A DNA stretch of 64,000 bases from Flavobacteriaceae bacterium GF1 (GTDB lineage Bacteria > Bacteroidota > Bacteroidia > Flavobacteriales > Flavobacteriaceae). The stretch spans positions 107,602 through 171,601 of the forward strand of contig WNKP01000010.1 in NCBI GenBank assembly GCA_009797885.1, written 5' to 3'. The translations under genes were made by a program, and so were the position numbers. How positions within the stretch are numbered: the first letter of the stretch is position 1; every line of letters starts with the position of its first letter. Shown piece after piece: positions 26,746-36,257 of the stretch. Under the pieces are notes generated by a model that did no database searches, had not been told where the DNA came from, and was given only the letters and a program-made list of their open reading frames with translations.

Positions 26746-26749
26746 AAAC

Positions 26750-27991
26750 CTACTCGAACTTAATGGCCTTCACTGGAGAAATTTTGGAAATCGCATAAGA
26801 GGGTACCAAAAGCATTAAAAGACAGAGTACCATAACACCTACATTAAGCAACAGGATATTAAAAAGTGATAGGTCCACCGGGATATTGGTAACGTAGTAT
26901 TCCTCGGGATTGGGGAATTTTAAGAACTGAAACCTTTGTTGCATAAAAATAAGTCCAAGTCCTATGATATTCCCCCAAAACAGACCTAGACCTATGAGGT
27001 AAGTGGCATTGATCAAAAACACCTTGCGTATGGTCCAATTTTGGGACCCCAGCGCCTTTAGTATCCCTATCATCTGTGTGCGCTCCAATATTAGGACCAA
27101 AAGAGCGGTAATCATATTGATTCCTCCCACAACAATCATAATTCCGATAATGAGCGCCGTATTCAAATCAAACAATTCCAACCACTCAAAAATCTTAAAA
27201 TATTTGTTTCCTAGGTTTTGGGTGTCCAAACTAGAAACCGTTTTTCCATAGATTTCTGCAGTTTTCTGCTGTAATTGATTAAAATCCTGTAAAAAAACTT
27301 CAAAGTGGCCCACTTGGTCCGCTTCCCATTTATTCATTCGTTGGATATGCCTTATGTCAATCAAGACATAACTGGCATCCAATTCCTCAAATCCACTTTG
27401 ATAAATTCCCGTTACTTTGAACCTTCTATTGTTGGGAGGTTTGGAGAGGTCACCATCCTTTAAAAAGATGGAAAGATAGGTGTCCCCAACATTGAGGTTG
27501 AGCTTATTTGCCAACGTTTGGGAAATCAAGGTTTCCTCATTCAGTCCCCCAGAAAAATCCGGTAATTCCCCAACTACCAAAAACTCCTGGAAATTGTCCC
27601 ACTTAAAATCTGCCCCGACCCCTTTGGCCAAAATACCTTCAAAGGTTTCATCGGTCCTGATAATTCCCGCCCTTACGGCCACTCCTTGCACATGTGCAAC
27701 GCCAGCAACATTGGTAAACTCTGGATAGAAATCCTGATTCAAGGATACGGGGGTTACCGAGACATCGGAACGATTGTTGTCATAGTTATAGATTTGGATG
27801 TGCCCATTGAACGCCGCAATCTTTTCCCGAATCTTAAGCTTGAGTCCCAAGCTGGTGGCAATGGCAATCAACATCATGATCAATCCAATGGCGATAGCCG
27901 CTATAGCTATTTTTAGGATTGGCGCGGAAATACTATTTTTAGTTTCCTTACCGGTGATGAGTCGCTTGGCAATAAAAAACGCTAAATTCAA
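26750..27991 (-). CDS. ABC transporter permease, LolE/FtsX type
   Basis: A 413-residue inner-membrane permease of the lipoprotein-release family. A first helix at about 28-52 (ILKIAIAAIAIGLIMMLIAI) is followed by a large periplasmic MacB-like domain (about 55-255). Three C-terminal helices of the FtsX domain come next: TALIIGIMIVVGGINMITALLVLI with the LERTQMIGILKALGSQNW coupling helix, then LINATYLIGLGLFWGN and the last near VMVLCLLMLLVPSYAI. It works with a LolD-type ATPase, not seen here, to move lipoproteins out of the inner membrane. The start is a TTG at 27991, as no ATG or GTG lies upstream in frame. It is only 3 bp from the divergent NamZ start. Confidence 0.85.
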   Translation of the reverse strand: MNLAFFIAKRLITGKETKNSISAPILKIAIAAIAIGLIMMLIAIATSLGLKLKIREKIAAFNGHIQIYNYDNNRSDVSVTPVSLNQDFYPEFTNVAGVAHVQGVAVRAGIIRTDETFEGILAKGVGADFKWDNFQEFLVVGELPDFSGGLNEETLISQTLANKLNLNVGDTYLSIFLKDGDLSKPPNNRRFKVTGIYQSGFEELDASYVLIDIRHIQRMNKWEADQVGHFEVFLQDFNQLQQKTAEIYGKTVSSLDTQNLGNKYFKIFEWLELFDLNTALIIGIMIVVGGINMITALLVLILERTQMIGILKALGSQNWTIRKVFLINATYLIGLGLFWGNIIGLGLIFMQQRFQFLKFPNPEEYYVTNIPVDLSLFNILLLNVGVMVLCLLMLLVPSYAISKISPVKAIKFE

Positions 27992-27994
27992 AAG

Positions 27995-29236
27995 ATGCCC
28001 GTTTTCTTTAAATTCAAAAATACTGTTTTATGTTTTGTTGTTGTACTAGGAAGTTTAACGACTTGTAATACAAAAGTAAATGTAAGACCTCCCGGATGGA
28101 ACACAGAGATTCCCATGGTTACGGTAGAAAAAGGGATTATTGTTGCAGCCAATAGGACCACGGACTATTTACCTTTGCTGCAGGGCCAAAAAGTGGGAGT
28201 GGTGGCCAACCAAACATCCGTGGTTTTTCATTCTGATGGATACACCCATTTAGTGGACTCCCTGCTTTCCCACAATATAGCAATCAAAAAAGTCTTTGCT
28301 CCAGAACACGGTTTTAGGGGTGAGGCGGACGCCGGGGAAAAAGTCAGTGACGGGGTGGATACCAAAACTGGGCTGCCCATTATTTCACTGTACGGAAAAA
28401 ACCGGAAACCTTCCCAGGAACAGCTACAGGGCCTGGATATTGTCCTTTTTGACATACAGGATGTTGGCGTCCGATTTTATACCTATATCGCCACCTTACA
28501 GCTGGTAATGGATGCCTGTGCCGAAGCCAATGTTCCGTTAGTGCTGTTGGACCGTCCCAATCCCAACGGACATTATGTTGACGGCCCCACCATGGAAACG
28601 GAACACACCTCTTTTTTGGGGATAAATGAGATACCCTTGGTCTATGGAATGACCATTGGTGAATACGCCCAAATGATCAATGGGGAAGGTTGGCTGGAGA
28701 ATGATTTAAAAGTCGATCTCACCGTGGTTCCTTTGGAAAACTACCATCATGAATCCGGGTATTCCCTGCCCATTCGTCCTTCACCTAATTTACCCAATGA
28801 CACTGCGATCACCCTTTATCCAAGCCTAGGTCTTTTTGAAGGGACAAACATCAATGCCGGACGTGGAACTGAATTCCAATTTCAACGCTATGGCGCTTCT
28901 TTTTTGGATAGTACTGCTTATGATTTTAGTTATGTCCCCAAACCAAATTTTGGTTCCAAATATCCCAAGGAAGAAGGTAAACCCTGTTTTGGAAAGGACC
29001 TATCAACACATTCCAAAATGCAGGAAGTTTCCTTGCAATGGCTCATTGATGCGTATCAAAACTGTACGGACAAGTCCATGTTTTTCAATACTTCGGGATT
29101 TACGAAACACGCCGGTACCCCAATACTCCAACAACAAATTGAAGCCGGACGCTCCGAAGCTGAAATTAAGGCCACCTGGCAAGAGGATTTAAACCGCTTT
29201 CATACGGTAAGGAAAAAATATTTGTTGTACCCTTAG
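27995..29236 (+). CDS. DUF1343 exo-beta-N-acetylmuramidase (NamZ family) lipoprotein
   Basis: A NamZ-type enzyme that releases terminal MurNAc from peptidoglycan fragments. The signal ends in lipobox SLTTC (Cys24). The catalytic N-domain (about 55-210) shows VVANQTSVV, FAPEHGFRGEADAGEKV with the Glu104-His105 pair, DIQDVGVRFYTYIATLQ and LDRPNPNGHYVDGP. The C-terminal domain has FEGTNINAGRGTEFQF. Its 413 residues are the family's usual size. Many relatives are secreted or periplasmic in Bacteroidota and belong to cell-wall recycling. It shares an almost zero-length spacer with the divergent LolE-type gene. Confidence 0.92.
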   Translation: MPVFFKFKNTVLCFVVVLGSLTTCNTKVNVRPPGWNTEIPMVTVEKGIIVAANRTTDYLPLLQGQKVGVVANQTSVVFHSDGYTHLVDSLLSHNIAIKKVFAPEHGFRGEADAGEKVSDGVDTKTGLPIISLYGKNRKPSQEQLQGLDIVLFDIQDVGVRFYTYIATLQLVMDACAEANVPLVLLDRPNPNGHYVDGPTMETEHTSFLGINEIPLVYGMTIGEYAQMINGEGWLENDLKVDLTVVPLENYHHESGYSLPIRPSPNLPNDTAITLYPSLGLFEGTNINAGRGTEFQFQRYGASFLDSTAYDFSYVPKPNFGSKYPKEEGKPCFGKDLSTHSKMQEVSLQWLIDAYQNCTDKSMFFNTSGFTKHAGTPILQQQIEAGRSEAEIKATWQEDLNRFHTVRKKYLLYP

Positions 29237-29294
29237 TCCCGTTTTTTAAATTCCGTATCCTACGCATATCAAATGCCCTATAATCAAAGGGAAA

Positions 29295-30140
29295 CTATTG
29301 ATGCTGTTCCCGAACAACGGTGGTTGGCCTCCTATATTTATTAAAAGGCTGTTTTAAGAGCCCAACGATACTACTATTCTCTTTTTCATCAGGAAAGGTA
29401 TCCACCCCATAGATGATCTTTTCGGGTTCCAAGTACATGTAGGTCCCGAACAATCTGTCCCATATGGAAAAAATATTGCCGTAATTGGAATCCGTGTAAG
29501 GCAAAACATAGTGATGGTGTACCTTATGCATATCGGGTGATATAATAATCCAACTCAGGGCCTTATCCACTTTTTTGGGTAGCTTGATATTGGCGTGATT
29601 GAACTGCGACAGTACCACGGAAAGGCTTTGATACAACATGATGATCCCAATGGGAGCCCCCACCACAAAAACGCCGATCAATGTGAATAGATAGCGAATA
29701 ACACTCTCTAAAGGATGATGTCTATTGGCCGTTGTCGTATCCACGTGATGATCCGAATGGTGTACCAAATGAATCATCCACAATGGTTTTACCTTATGCT
29801 CCACCAAGTGGGCCGTATACGCACCTATTAAATCCAGTAACAGCACCCCCGCGAGGACATAGAGCCATAGTGGCATTTCCGGCAACCAGTTGATAATGCC
29901 AAAATCATTGGCCACGGTCCAATCCGACGTTTTGAGCAGTATAAAGGCCAGTGGTAAATTCACAATAATGGTGGTAAGGGTAAAGAAGAAATTGGGTATG
30001 GCGTGCCGCCATTTTTTATATTTCACTGAAAACAGCGGAACTATTCCTTCCAAAATCCAAAAGAACGTAATTCCACCCACCAAAATCAAACTACGGTGCA
30101 AAGGCGGAATGGTCTCAAAATAGTGCATCAATTCTTCCAT
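29295..30140 (-). CDS. Fatty acid hydroxylase / sterol desaturase superfamily membrane protein
   Basis: An integral-membrane di-iron oxygenase. There are about four to five membrane helices (17-34, 47-65, 88-108 and a hairpin near 155-180). The eight-His ligand set is spread over HLVEH, HLVHHSDHH, NRHHP and HKVHHHYVLP, the standard arrangement of the superfamily. The 281-residue length is typical. Members hydroxylate or desaturate fatty acids, sterols or carotenoids, and the substrate cannot be assigned. It follows the YkgJ-like gene by 20 bp on the same strand and is probably co-transcribed with it. Confidence 0.9.
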   Translation of the reverse strand: MEELMHYFETIPPLHRSLILVGGITFFWILEGIVPLFSVKYKKWRHAIPNFFFTLTTIIVNLPLAFILLKTSDWTVANDFGIINWLPEMPLWLYVLAGVLLLDLIGAYTAHLVEHKVKPLWMIHLVHHSDHHVDTTTANRHHPLESVIRYLFTLIGVFVVGAPIGIIMLYQSLSVVLSQFNHANIKLPKKVDKALSWIIISPDMHKVHHHYVLPYTDSNYGNIFSIWDRLFGTYMYLEPEKIIYGVDTFPDEKENSSIVGLLKQPFNKYRRPTTVVREQHQ

Positions 30141-30160
30141 ACCTTAAAAATACAAAAACA

Positions 30161-30655
30161 TCAAGTCTTGATCTTGGCCTTCATGGCTTCCACAATATTG
30201 AAGGCTGCGGGGCAAATCGCCACGTTCTTTAATGTAAGATGACTGATCTGATGGAACTTCTTTCGATCCGTATGGGGAAATTCCCGGCAAGCTTTGGGCC
30301 GTACATCGTAAATGGAACAACGGTGATCGCTATCCAAGAACGCACAGGGTAGCTGTTGCAACACATAATCATTATCCTCATCAATCTTGAGATATGCCTC
30401 AACGAATGCTGAGGGTTTCATTCTAAAATGCTTGGAAATACGATCGATGTCCATATTGGTGAACAATGGTCCCGTGGTCTTACAACAGTTGGCACATTGT
30501 AGGCAATCCGTTCTGGAAAACTCGGCTTCATGCAGCTCCTGCATCACATAATCCAAATCCTTGGGCGGTCTTTTTTTTAGCTTTTGGAAAAACTTTTTGT
30601 TCTCCGTCCGTTTTATGGCCGCAGCTTTCGGTAAATCTTTAATGACTTCTTGCAT
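30161..30655 (-). CDS. YkgJ-family cysteine cluster protein
   Basis: A small cytoplasmic metal-binding protein (zinc or iron-sulfur chelating domain, CxxCxxCC type). The cluster ligands are CLQCANCCKTTGPLF, then CAFLDSDHRCSIYDVRPKACREFPH. From the ATG at 30655 the product has 164 residues; the ATGs further upstream overlap the divergent methyltransferase promoter and are less likely. It is transcribed just before the fatty acid hydroxylase gene. The biochemical role of the family is not established. Confidence 0.85.
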   Translation of the reverse strand: MQEVIKDLPKAAAIKRTENKKFFQKLKKRPPKDLDYVMQELHEAEFSRTDCLQCANCCKTTGPLFTNMDIDRISKHFRMKPSAFVEAYLKIDEDNDYVLQQLPCAFLDSDHRCSIYDVRPKACREFPHTDRKKFHQISHLTLKNVAICPAAFNIVEAMKAKIKT

Positions 30656-30719
30656 CCCTGCAAACATAAAAAATGAAGCCCAAACCTTTTGCATCAATAA
30701 AAAGTTACACCTTTGGAAA

Positions 30720-31421
30720 ATGGATGTTTTTGGGATGGCCTTGCAAGACTATTACGCCGGAAATTACACGGAAGATATTTCCACAACCTCTTCACTGGAT
30801 GAAAACGATGTTCTTCCCCTGCCCTATTTGTTCCGGGATTTTGGACAAATGCCCCTAATTGAGCAAGAGGCACTGCGGCTTTCAAGGGGACGCGTATTGG
30901 ATATTGGTTGTGGTGCGGGAAACCATTTGCTTTACTTGCAGGAAAAAGGTGTTGATGCCATTGGCCTGGATCGATCCAAAGGCGCAATCGATATCTGCCA
31001 AAAAAGGGGGGTGAAACACACGGTTTGTGCGGATATACACAACTATAATGGAAAAAGGTTCGATACCCTTTTATTACTGATGAACGGTATTGGAATTGCA
31101 GGCAAATTAAGTCAATTGCCCAAATTCCTTGCCCATTTAAAACAATTGCTATCGGTAAACGGCCAAATATTACTGGATTCAAGTAATATTATCTATATGT
31201 TTGATGAAGATCAGGACGGCGGGTATTGGGTTCCCGGAAACATGGATTATTATGGAGAGGTCCAGTTCCAAATGCAGTATAAAAATAAAAAGGGTCCAAT
31301 GTTTGATTGGCTGTACGTGGATTTCAATACCCTGCTAACGTATGCCAAAAAGGAAAACTTTAATTGTGAGTTGATAGTTGAAGGAAAACATTTCGACTAT
31401 TTGGCCAGACTTACCCTTTAA
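30720..31421 (+). CDS. Class I SAM-dependent methyltransferase
   Basis: A cytoplasmic methyltransferase of 233 residues. Motif I is VLDIGCGAGNHLLYL, followed by the acidic motif II region AIGLDRSKGA, motif III-like VCADIHNYNGKRFDTLLLLMNGIG, and a glycine-turn VNGQILLDSS. The C-terminal half is aromatic (GYWVPGNMDYYGEVQFQMQY). The ATG at 30720 is chosen since the N-terminal MALQDYYAGNYTED is typical of these proteins. It diverges from ykgJ over 64 bp. Substrate unknown. Confidence 0.88.
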   Translation: MDVFGMALQDYYAGNYTEDISTTSSLDENDVLPLPYLFRDFGQMPLIEQEALRLSRGRVLDIGCGAGNHLLYLQEKGVDAIGLDRSKGAIDICQKRGVKHTVCADIHNYNGKRFDTLLLLMNGIGIAGKLSQLPKFLAHLKQLLSVNGQILLDSSNIIYMFDEDQDGGYWVPGNMDYYGEVQFQMQYKNKKGPMFDWLYVDFNTLLTYAKKENFNCELIVEGKHFDYLARLTL

Positions 31422-31467
31422 ATGAATACTAGATACAAAGCAGAACCGTTTGTACTAAAAATAAACT

Positions 31468-32712
31468 ATGAAAAAGATTTTTGCCCTTGCCTTACTTGCC
31501 TCGCTCTTCTTGGCAAGTTGTTCTTCCAATGATAATGACAATGGTCCCGCGGCAAATACCCTTTCTTTCGAGAATACTGAAATCACCGTTAATGAAAATG
31601 CCGGTACGGTTACTTTCCCTGTAAGGCTCACTGGGAATGTTGAAGGAGGGTTCACCGTAAACTTTGAGACCCGGGATGGAACGGCGACGCAACCTGGCGA
31701 CTATACCCGTAACACCGGAACCCTCACGTTTAATGGAAACAATGGGGAGAGGCAGAATATAGTGGTCAATATCAATGAAGACACCTTTAGGGAGGACACC
31801 GAAGACTTTGTTGTAGCGCTATCGGGAATCTCTACAAACCTAATTGATATCGACCCTGCTACCGCCACTGGGCTAATCCTTGATGACATTGACCTATCTG
31901 GGAACTTATTGTCTTCCGGGAGTTCTGCAAATGATATCTTGACCAATTCAAATTTTGACAGGCTTCTTGTTCAAATAGGATATGTAAACGGATTTAGACC
32001 TACGCAACAGACCATAGCTAATTTTTCCACCTATCTGAGCGAGCGTACGTTTAAACAGGATATTGAAATCAACTTTTTAGAGCTTGACTCTCCTGATGAA
32101 GAAACACTTACTTTACAGGAAATCGCGGATTTGGAGTCTGAAAACAGAACGGCCTTCAACAATGGGACCAACACAATGGCCATTTACATTTATTTCGCCG
32201 ATAGTCCTTCTGATGGGGACGACCTTGACAGGGGTCTGGTCACACTTGGTGCGGTTTACAGAAATACGTCAATGGTGATTTTCGAAGAAACCATAAGGAC
32301 CCTCTCCTCAAGGAGCGGCATTCCCCTTACGGATGTTGAAACCGCCACCTTAAACCATGAATTTGGCCACCTTTTTGGACTGGTGGATTTGGGTACCGTT
32401 CCAGTCAATGACCATGAGGACATTCTTCGCGATGCGGACGGAAATCCCATTTTGGATGAAAACGGCAATGAACAGGGCAATAACCATTGCAATGTGGATG
32501 GTTGTCTGATGCAGGCCCAATTAACTTTTCAAGCCCCAGCAGCTTTGAGAGCTTTCATGGCTTCCACCAAAGAGGAAATAGTCTCCGCGTGCTCCCTTTC
32601 GGGAATTGCAATGATCCGATTATTGGAAGATAGAGCGGCCCGTGGTCTCAGTACCGTTCCCGACTTGGATGCTGAATGTATTTTGGATTTACAGAACAAC
32701 GGAGGTCGCTAG
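31468..32712 (+). CDS. Calx-beta lipoprotein with metzincin-type metalloprotease motif
   Basis: A 414-residue lipoprotein (lipobox LASC, Cys18). Residues 30-140 form a Calx-beta domain with VNENAGTVTFPVRLTGN, TRDGTATQPGDYT and NEDTFREDTEDFVV, including the acidic Ca-binding residues. The second half (about 150-390) contains NHEFGHLFGLVD, a HExxHxxGxxD zinc motif (His297, Glu298, His301, Asp307). An NHCNVDGCLMQ segment follows, where Met348 could serve as the metzincin Met-turn. Asp as the third ligand is seen in snapalysin-type enzymes. It is probably a surface zinc protease. The two Cys (341, 346) flanking the Met-turn are unusual and might form a disulfide. Confidence 0.8.
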   Translation: MKKIFALALLASLFLASCSSNDNDNGPAANTLSFENTEITVNENAGTVTFPVRLTGNVEGGFTVNFETRDGTATQPGDYTRNTGTLTFNGNNGERQNIVVNINEDTFREDTEDFVVALSGISTNLIDIDPATATGLILDDIDLSGNLLSSGSSANDILTNSNFDRLLVQIGYVNGFRPTQQTIANFSTYLSERTFKQDIEINFLELDSPDEETLTLQEIADLESENRTAFNNGTNTMAIYIYFADSPSDGDDLDRGLVTLGAVYRNTSMVIFEETIRTLSSRSGIPLTDVETATLNHEFGHLFGLVDLGTVPVNDHEDILRDADGNPILDENGNEQGNNHCNVDGCLMQAQLTFQAPAALRAFMASTKEEIVSACSLSGIAMIRLLEDRAARGLSTVPDLDAECILDLQNNGGR

Positions 32713-32954
32713 GCCATTCTTGTGCGATGTATGATCAAGTAACCCCTGCCCGATAGCTGTACTGCGCTACCCATGATGCCCCCGGGAAGGAAAGCTTTCA
32801 TGCCTCAATCGCAGGATAGTTGTGATTTTTAGCTTTTCCAACACGTATGGGTGGCTTCAAAAGTATTAGGGAATCCTTTACCCAAAATTTCCCATAAACA
32901 GTTCCGAATAATCCCTACCTTTCGATAATTTGATTATCCATAATACACAACCGC

Positions 32955-35900
32955 ATGAAAAAAATTATTCTATTTCTGTTTGTTTTACTTTCAATACAGG
33001 TCCTTCCCCAACGGAAGAAAAAATCCAAAGCACAATCCGAAAACAAATCCATTTTAGGGAAAGCAGATTTATCCGGTCTAAAATTTAGGAGTCTAGGCCC
33101 CGCACTAACTTCAGGTAGAATTTCGGATTTAGCCGTAAATCCAGAAAACTTCAACGAATATTACGTTGCCACCTCCTCTGGAGGAGTTTGGAAAACCGAT
33201 AATGCCGGAAATACCTTTCGCCCCATTTTCGATGCAGAAGGAAGCTATTCCATTGGTTGCATTACCCTTGACCCAAACAATTCAAATATCGTTTGGGTAG
33301 GTACGGGCGAAAACAACAATCAGCGCAGCGTATCATACGGCGACGGTATATACCGATCCAAAGACGGAGGAAAAAGCTGGGAGCATATGGGATTGAAGAC
33401 CTCTGAACATATCGGCAAAATCATTGTACATCCTGATGATTCCAATGTGGTTTACGTGGCCGCCATTGGCCCATTGTGGAGTTCTGGGGGTGATCGCGGT
33501 CTGTACAAGACTGAGGATGGAGGGGTCACATGGAATGCCGTTCTAACGGTTGATGAACATACCGGGGTAAATGATGTAGTGATGGATCCACGAAATCCCG
33601 ATGTTTTATATGCAAGTGCTTTCCAGAGAAGGCGCCATGTTTTCACCTATGTGGGCGGTGGGCCCGGTTCTGGAATCCATAAGTCCGAGGATGGCGGAAA
33701 AACCTGGAACAAAATCAACAAGGGTTTGCCTTCCACCATACTGGGTAGGATTGGCCTGGCAATTTCCCCTGCAAATCCCGAGTATTTGTATGCGATTGTG
33801 GAAGCGGCCCAGGGGAAAGGCGGGTTTTACATTTCTGCAAATCGCGGAGCATCCTGGGAGAAACGGGGTGACTATACGACCAGCGGAAATTATTATCAGG
33901 AAATTATCGCGGATCCGGTCGATCCAAATCGGGTTTATGCCATGAACAATTGGATGCGGGTTACCAGCGATGGAGGAAAGACCTTTGATTATGTGGGGGA
34001 GGATTTCAAGCATATCGACAACCACGTTATTTGGATCAACCCCAACAATAACAAGCACCTGCTATCGGGAAATGATGGCGGGGTGTACGAATCCTGGGAC
34101 AGTGGAAAACATTGGTCATTTAAACCAAACTTGCCCGTTACCCAATTTTACAAAGTGGCCGTGGATAATGCAAAACCCTTCTACAATATCTATGGGGGTA
34201 CTCAGGACAACTTTAGCCTTGGTGGCCCGTCGAGAACGGTAAGCGATAACGGCCCAAATAATTTTGACTGGTTCATCACCCATGGAGGCGATGGCTTCGA
34301 ATCACAGGTTGACCCTGAGAATCCAAATATTGTCTATGCCCAATCCCAATATGGCAATTTGGTACGCTATGATAAACTAAGCGGAGAGGAAAAGGGAATT
34401 CAGCCCAAGGAAAGAAAGGGGGAAAACAGCTACCGATGGAACTGGGATGCCCCCTTGGCCGTAAGTCACCATAAATCCGGTAGAGTGTATTTTGCTGCGA
34501 ACAAATTGTTCAAAAGTGATGATAAGGGTAACAGTTGGGAAGTCATCAGCGATGACCTTACCCGCAATCTCAATCGTAACCAACTGCCGGTAATGGGCAA
34601 AATATGGGGGGTTGATGCCGTGATGAAAAACCAATCCACTTCGCCATATGGTACCATTGTGGCCTTTTCGGAATCGCCAAAAAATGAAAATTTACTGTAC
34701 GTAGGTACCGACGATGGTTTAATTCAGGTCACAACGGATGGAGGAACAAACTGGCGAAAAGTCGGGACATTTCCAGGAGTTCCCGCCAGGACCTACGTCA
34801 ATGCGGTATTTGCCTCCAAGCATGATGAAAATGTGGTATACGCTTGTTTCAACAATCATAAAAATGGTGATTTCAAACCCTATGTTTATATCAGTAGGGA
34901 CAAGGGGTCCACTTGGACTTCGATAAGCAATAATCTTCCCGAAAGAGGATCCACATATGCCATTGAAGAAGATCATATCGATGAAAATTTGTTGTTCGTC
35001 GGCACAGAGTTTGGCGTTTTCTTTTCCGATAACCAAGGTGGTGAGTGGAAGCAATTAAAGGGTGGTTTACCCACAATTGCGGTGCGCGATGTTGCCATTC
35101 AGGAAGAGCACAATGATTTGGTGCTGGGTACTTTTGGAAGGGGTTTTTATGTATTGGATGATTATTCGAGCCTACGGGGCATGCAAGAAAAGCTAAATGA
35201 CGAAGCCACCCTGTTCAGTGTCCGTGATGCGCTTCAATTTGAGATGTCCTATCCTTTGGGCCTGCCCGACAAAGCGTTTATGGGTGATAACTTTTTCATT
35301 GGTGATAATTTGGGTGCTGAGGCCATTTTTACATGGTTTCTAAAAGAGGACATTAAAACCAAAGCCGATGAACGTAAGGCAGCTTCCAAGGATTTGGCCA
35401 AAGAGGGAAAGGACAATCCCTATCCCACCTATGAAGCCTTGAAAAACGAAGCCCAGGAAATAGACCCCCAATTGGTACTGACCATAAGTGATGGTAAAGG
35501 GGATATTGTACGTAAACTGTTCACCTCTCCAAAAGCTGGTTTAAAAAGAATGCATTGGGATTTGCGCTATGCATCACAAGAACCCATCAATTTTGACAAA
35601 CCCCCATTTTATAATCCGTTCGGGGGTGAAAACAAAGGGGCTTTGGTTCCTCCAGGCACCTATACCATCGCACTTTCAAAAATTGTGGACGAGGTGGAAA
35701 CACTCCTTTCGCAACCTGTTTCGTTTGAGGTGGTTCCTCTAAATAATACCGTACTTCCGGCTTCCGATCGGGAAGCGTTGGCGGAATTCCAACAAGAAGT
35801 AAACGATTTATCGGGGAAGGTTAGAAGTGTTCGAAACTCACTTTCCGAGCTGTCCAAGGAGTTACGCTATATGAAAGAGGCCATCAAGCGCACACCGACC

Positions 35901-36236
35901 TCACATATTGACCTTATGAAAGGATGGAAAGCATTGGATCGGGAGTTATCCGAAATCCGTAAAAAAATCAATGGGGACCGAATTGCCAATCGTTTGGATA
36001 TGGGCACTCCCCCTTCCGTTGGAAGTAGGGTAGGGTATTTGGTGTACGAACAATCGAACTCCACAGGTACGCCCACCCAAACCCATAAAAGCACGTTTGC
36101 CATTGCCAAAGAGGAATTTGCACCGGTGTATGAGCAAGCTAAGAATTTGGTGAATAACAAATTTGATGCCTTTAGGAAGCGGCTTAAGGATTTTGGAGCA
36201 CCATACACTCCTGGGAATATTCATTTTTTGGAGTAA
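32955..36236 (+). CDS. Secreted sortilin/VPS10-like beta-propeller (BNR repeat) protein
   Basis: A 1093-residue exported protein with signal peptide 1-18 (MKKIILFLFVLLSIQVLP). Residues of about 45-740 form BNR/Asp-box propeller repeats; eleven Asp-box-like motifs are seen, for example SKDGGKSW, TEDGGVTW, SEDGGKTW, TSDGGKTF, SDDKGNSW, TTDGGTNW and SRDKGSTW. The last third has a helical, Lys/Glu-rich part (DERKAASKDLAKEGKDN, EVNDLSGKVRSVRNSLSELSKEL), a beta domain beginning LVLTISDGKGD, and a TGTPTQTHKSTFAIAKEEF segment. The proteins are common in Bacteroidota and usually annotated as glycosyl hydrolases, without proven activity. It is flanked by a 242-bp gap upstream with a weak TACCTTTC -7-like element. 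Confidence 0.85.
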   Translation: MKKIILFLFVLLSIQVLPQRKKKSKAQSENKSILGKADLSGLKFRSLGPALTSGRISDLAVNPENFNEYYVATSSGGVWKTDNAGNTFRPIFDAEGSYSIGCITLDPNNSNIVWVGTGENNNQRSVSYGDGIYRSKDGGKSWEHMGLKTSEHIGKIIVHPDDSNVVYVAAIGPLWSSGGDRGLYKTEDGGVTWNAVLTVDEHTGVNDVVMDPRNPDVLYASAFQRRRHVFTYVGGGPGSGIHKSEDGGKTWNKINKGLPSTILGRIGLAISPANPEYLYAIVEAAQGKGGFYISANRGASWEKRGDYTTSGNYYQEIIADPVDPNRVYAMNNWMRVTSDGGKTFDYVGEDFKHIDNHVIWINPNNNKHLLSGNDGGVYESWDSGKHWSFKPNLPVTQFYKVAVDNAKPFYNIYGGTQDNFSLGGPSRTVSDNGPNNFDWFITHGGDGFESQVDPENPNIVYAQSQYGNLVRYDKLSGEEKGIQPKERKGENSYRWNWDAPLAVSHHKSGRVYFAANKLFKSDDKGNSWEVISDDLTRNLNRNQLPVMGKIWGVDAVMKNQSTSPYGTIVAFSESPKNENLLYVGTDDGLIQVTTDGGTNWRKVGTFPGVPARTYVNAVFASKHDENVVYACFNNHKNGDFKPYVYISRDKGSTWTSISNNLPERGSTYAIEEDHIDENLLFVGTEFGVFFSDNQGGEWKQLKGGLPTIAVRDVAIQEEHNDLVLGTFGRGFYVLDDYSSLRGMQEKLNDEATLFSVRDALQFEMSYPLGLPDKAFMGDNFFIGDNLGAEAIFTWFLKEDIKTKADERKAASKDLAKEGKDNPYPTYEALKNEAQEIDPQLVLTISDGKGDIVRKLFTSPKAGLKRMHWDLRYASQEPINFDKPPFYNPFGGENKGALVPPGTYTIALSKIVDEVETLLSQPVSFEVVPLNNTVLPASDREALAEFQQEVNDLSGKVRSVRNSLSELSKELRYMKEAIKRTPTSHIDLMKGWKALDRELSEIRKKINGDRIANRLDMGTPPSVGSRVGYLVYEQSNSTGTPTQTHKSTFAIAKEEFAPVYEQAKNLVNNKFDAFRKRLKDFGAPYTPGNIHFLE

Positions 36237-36257
36237 GAAAAGTCTCTGTGGAACTGA

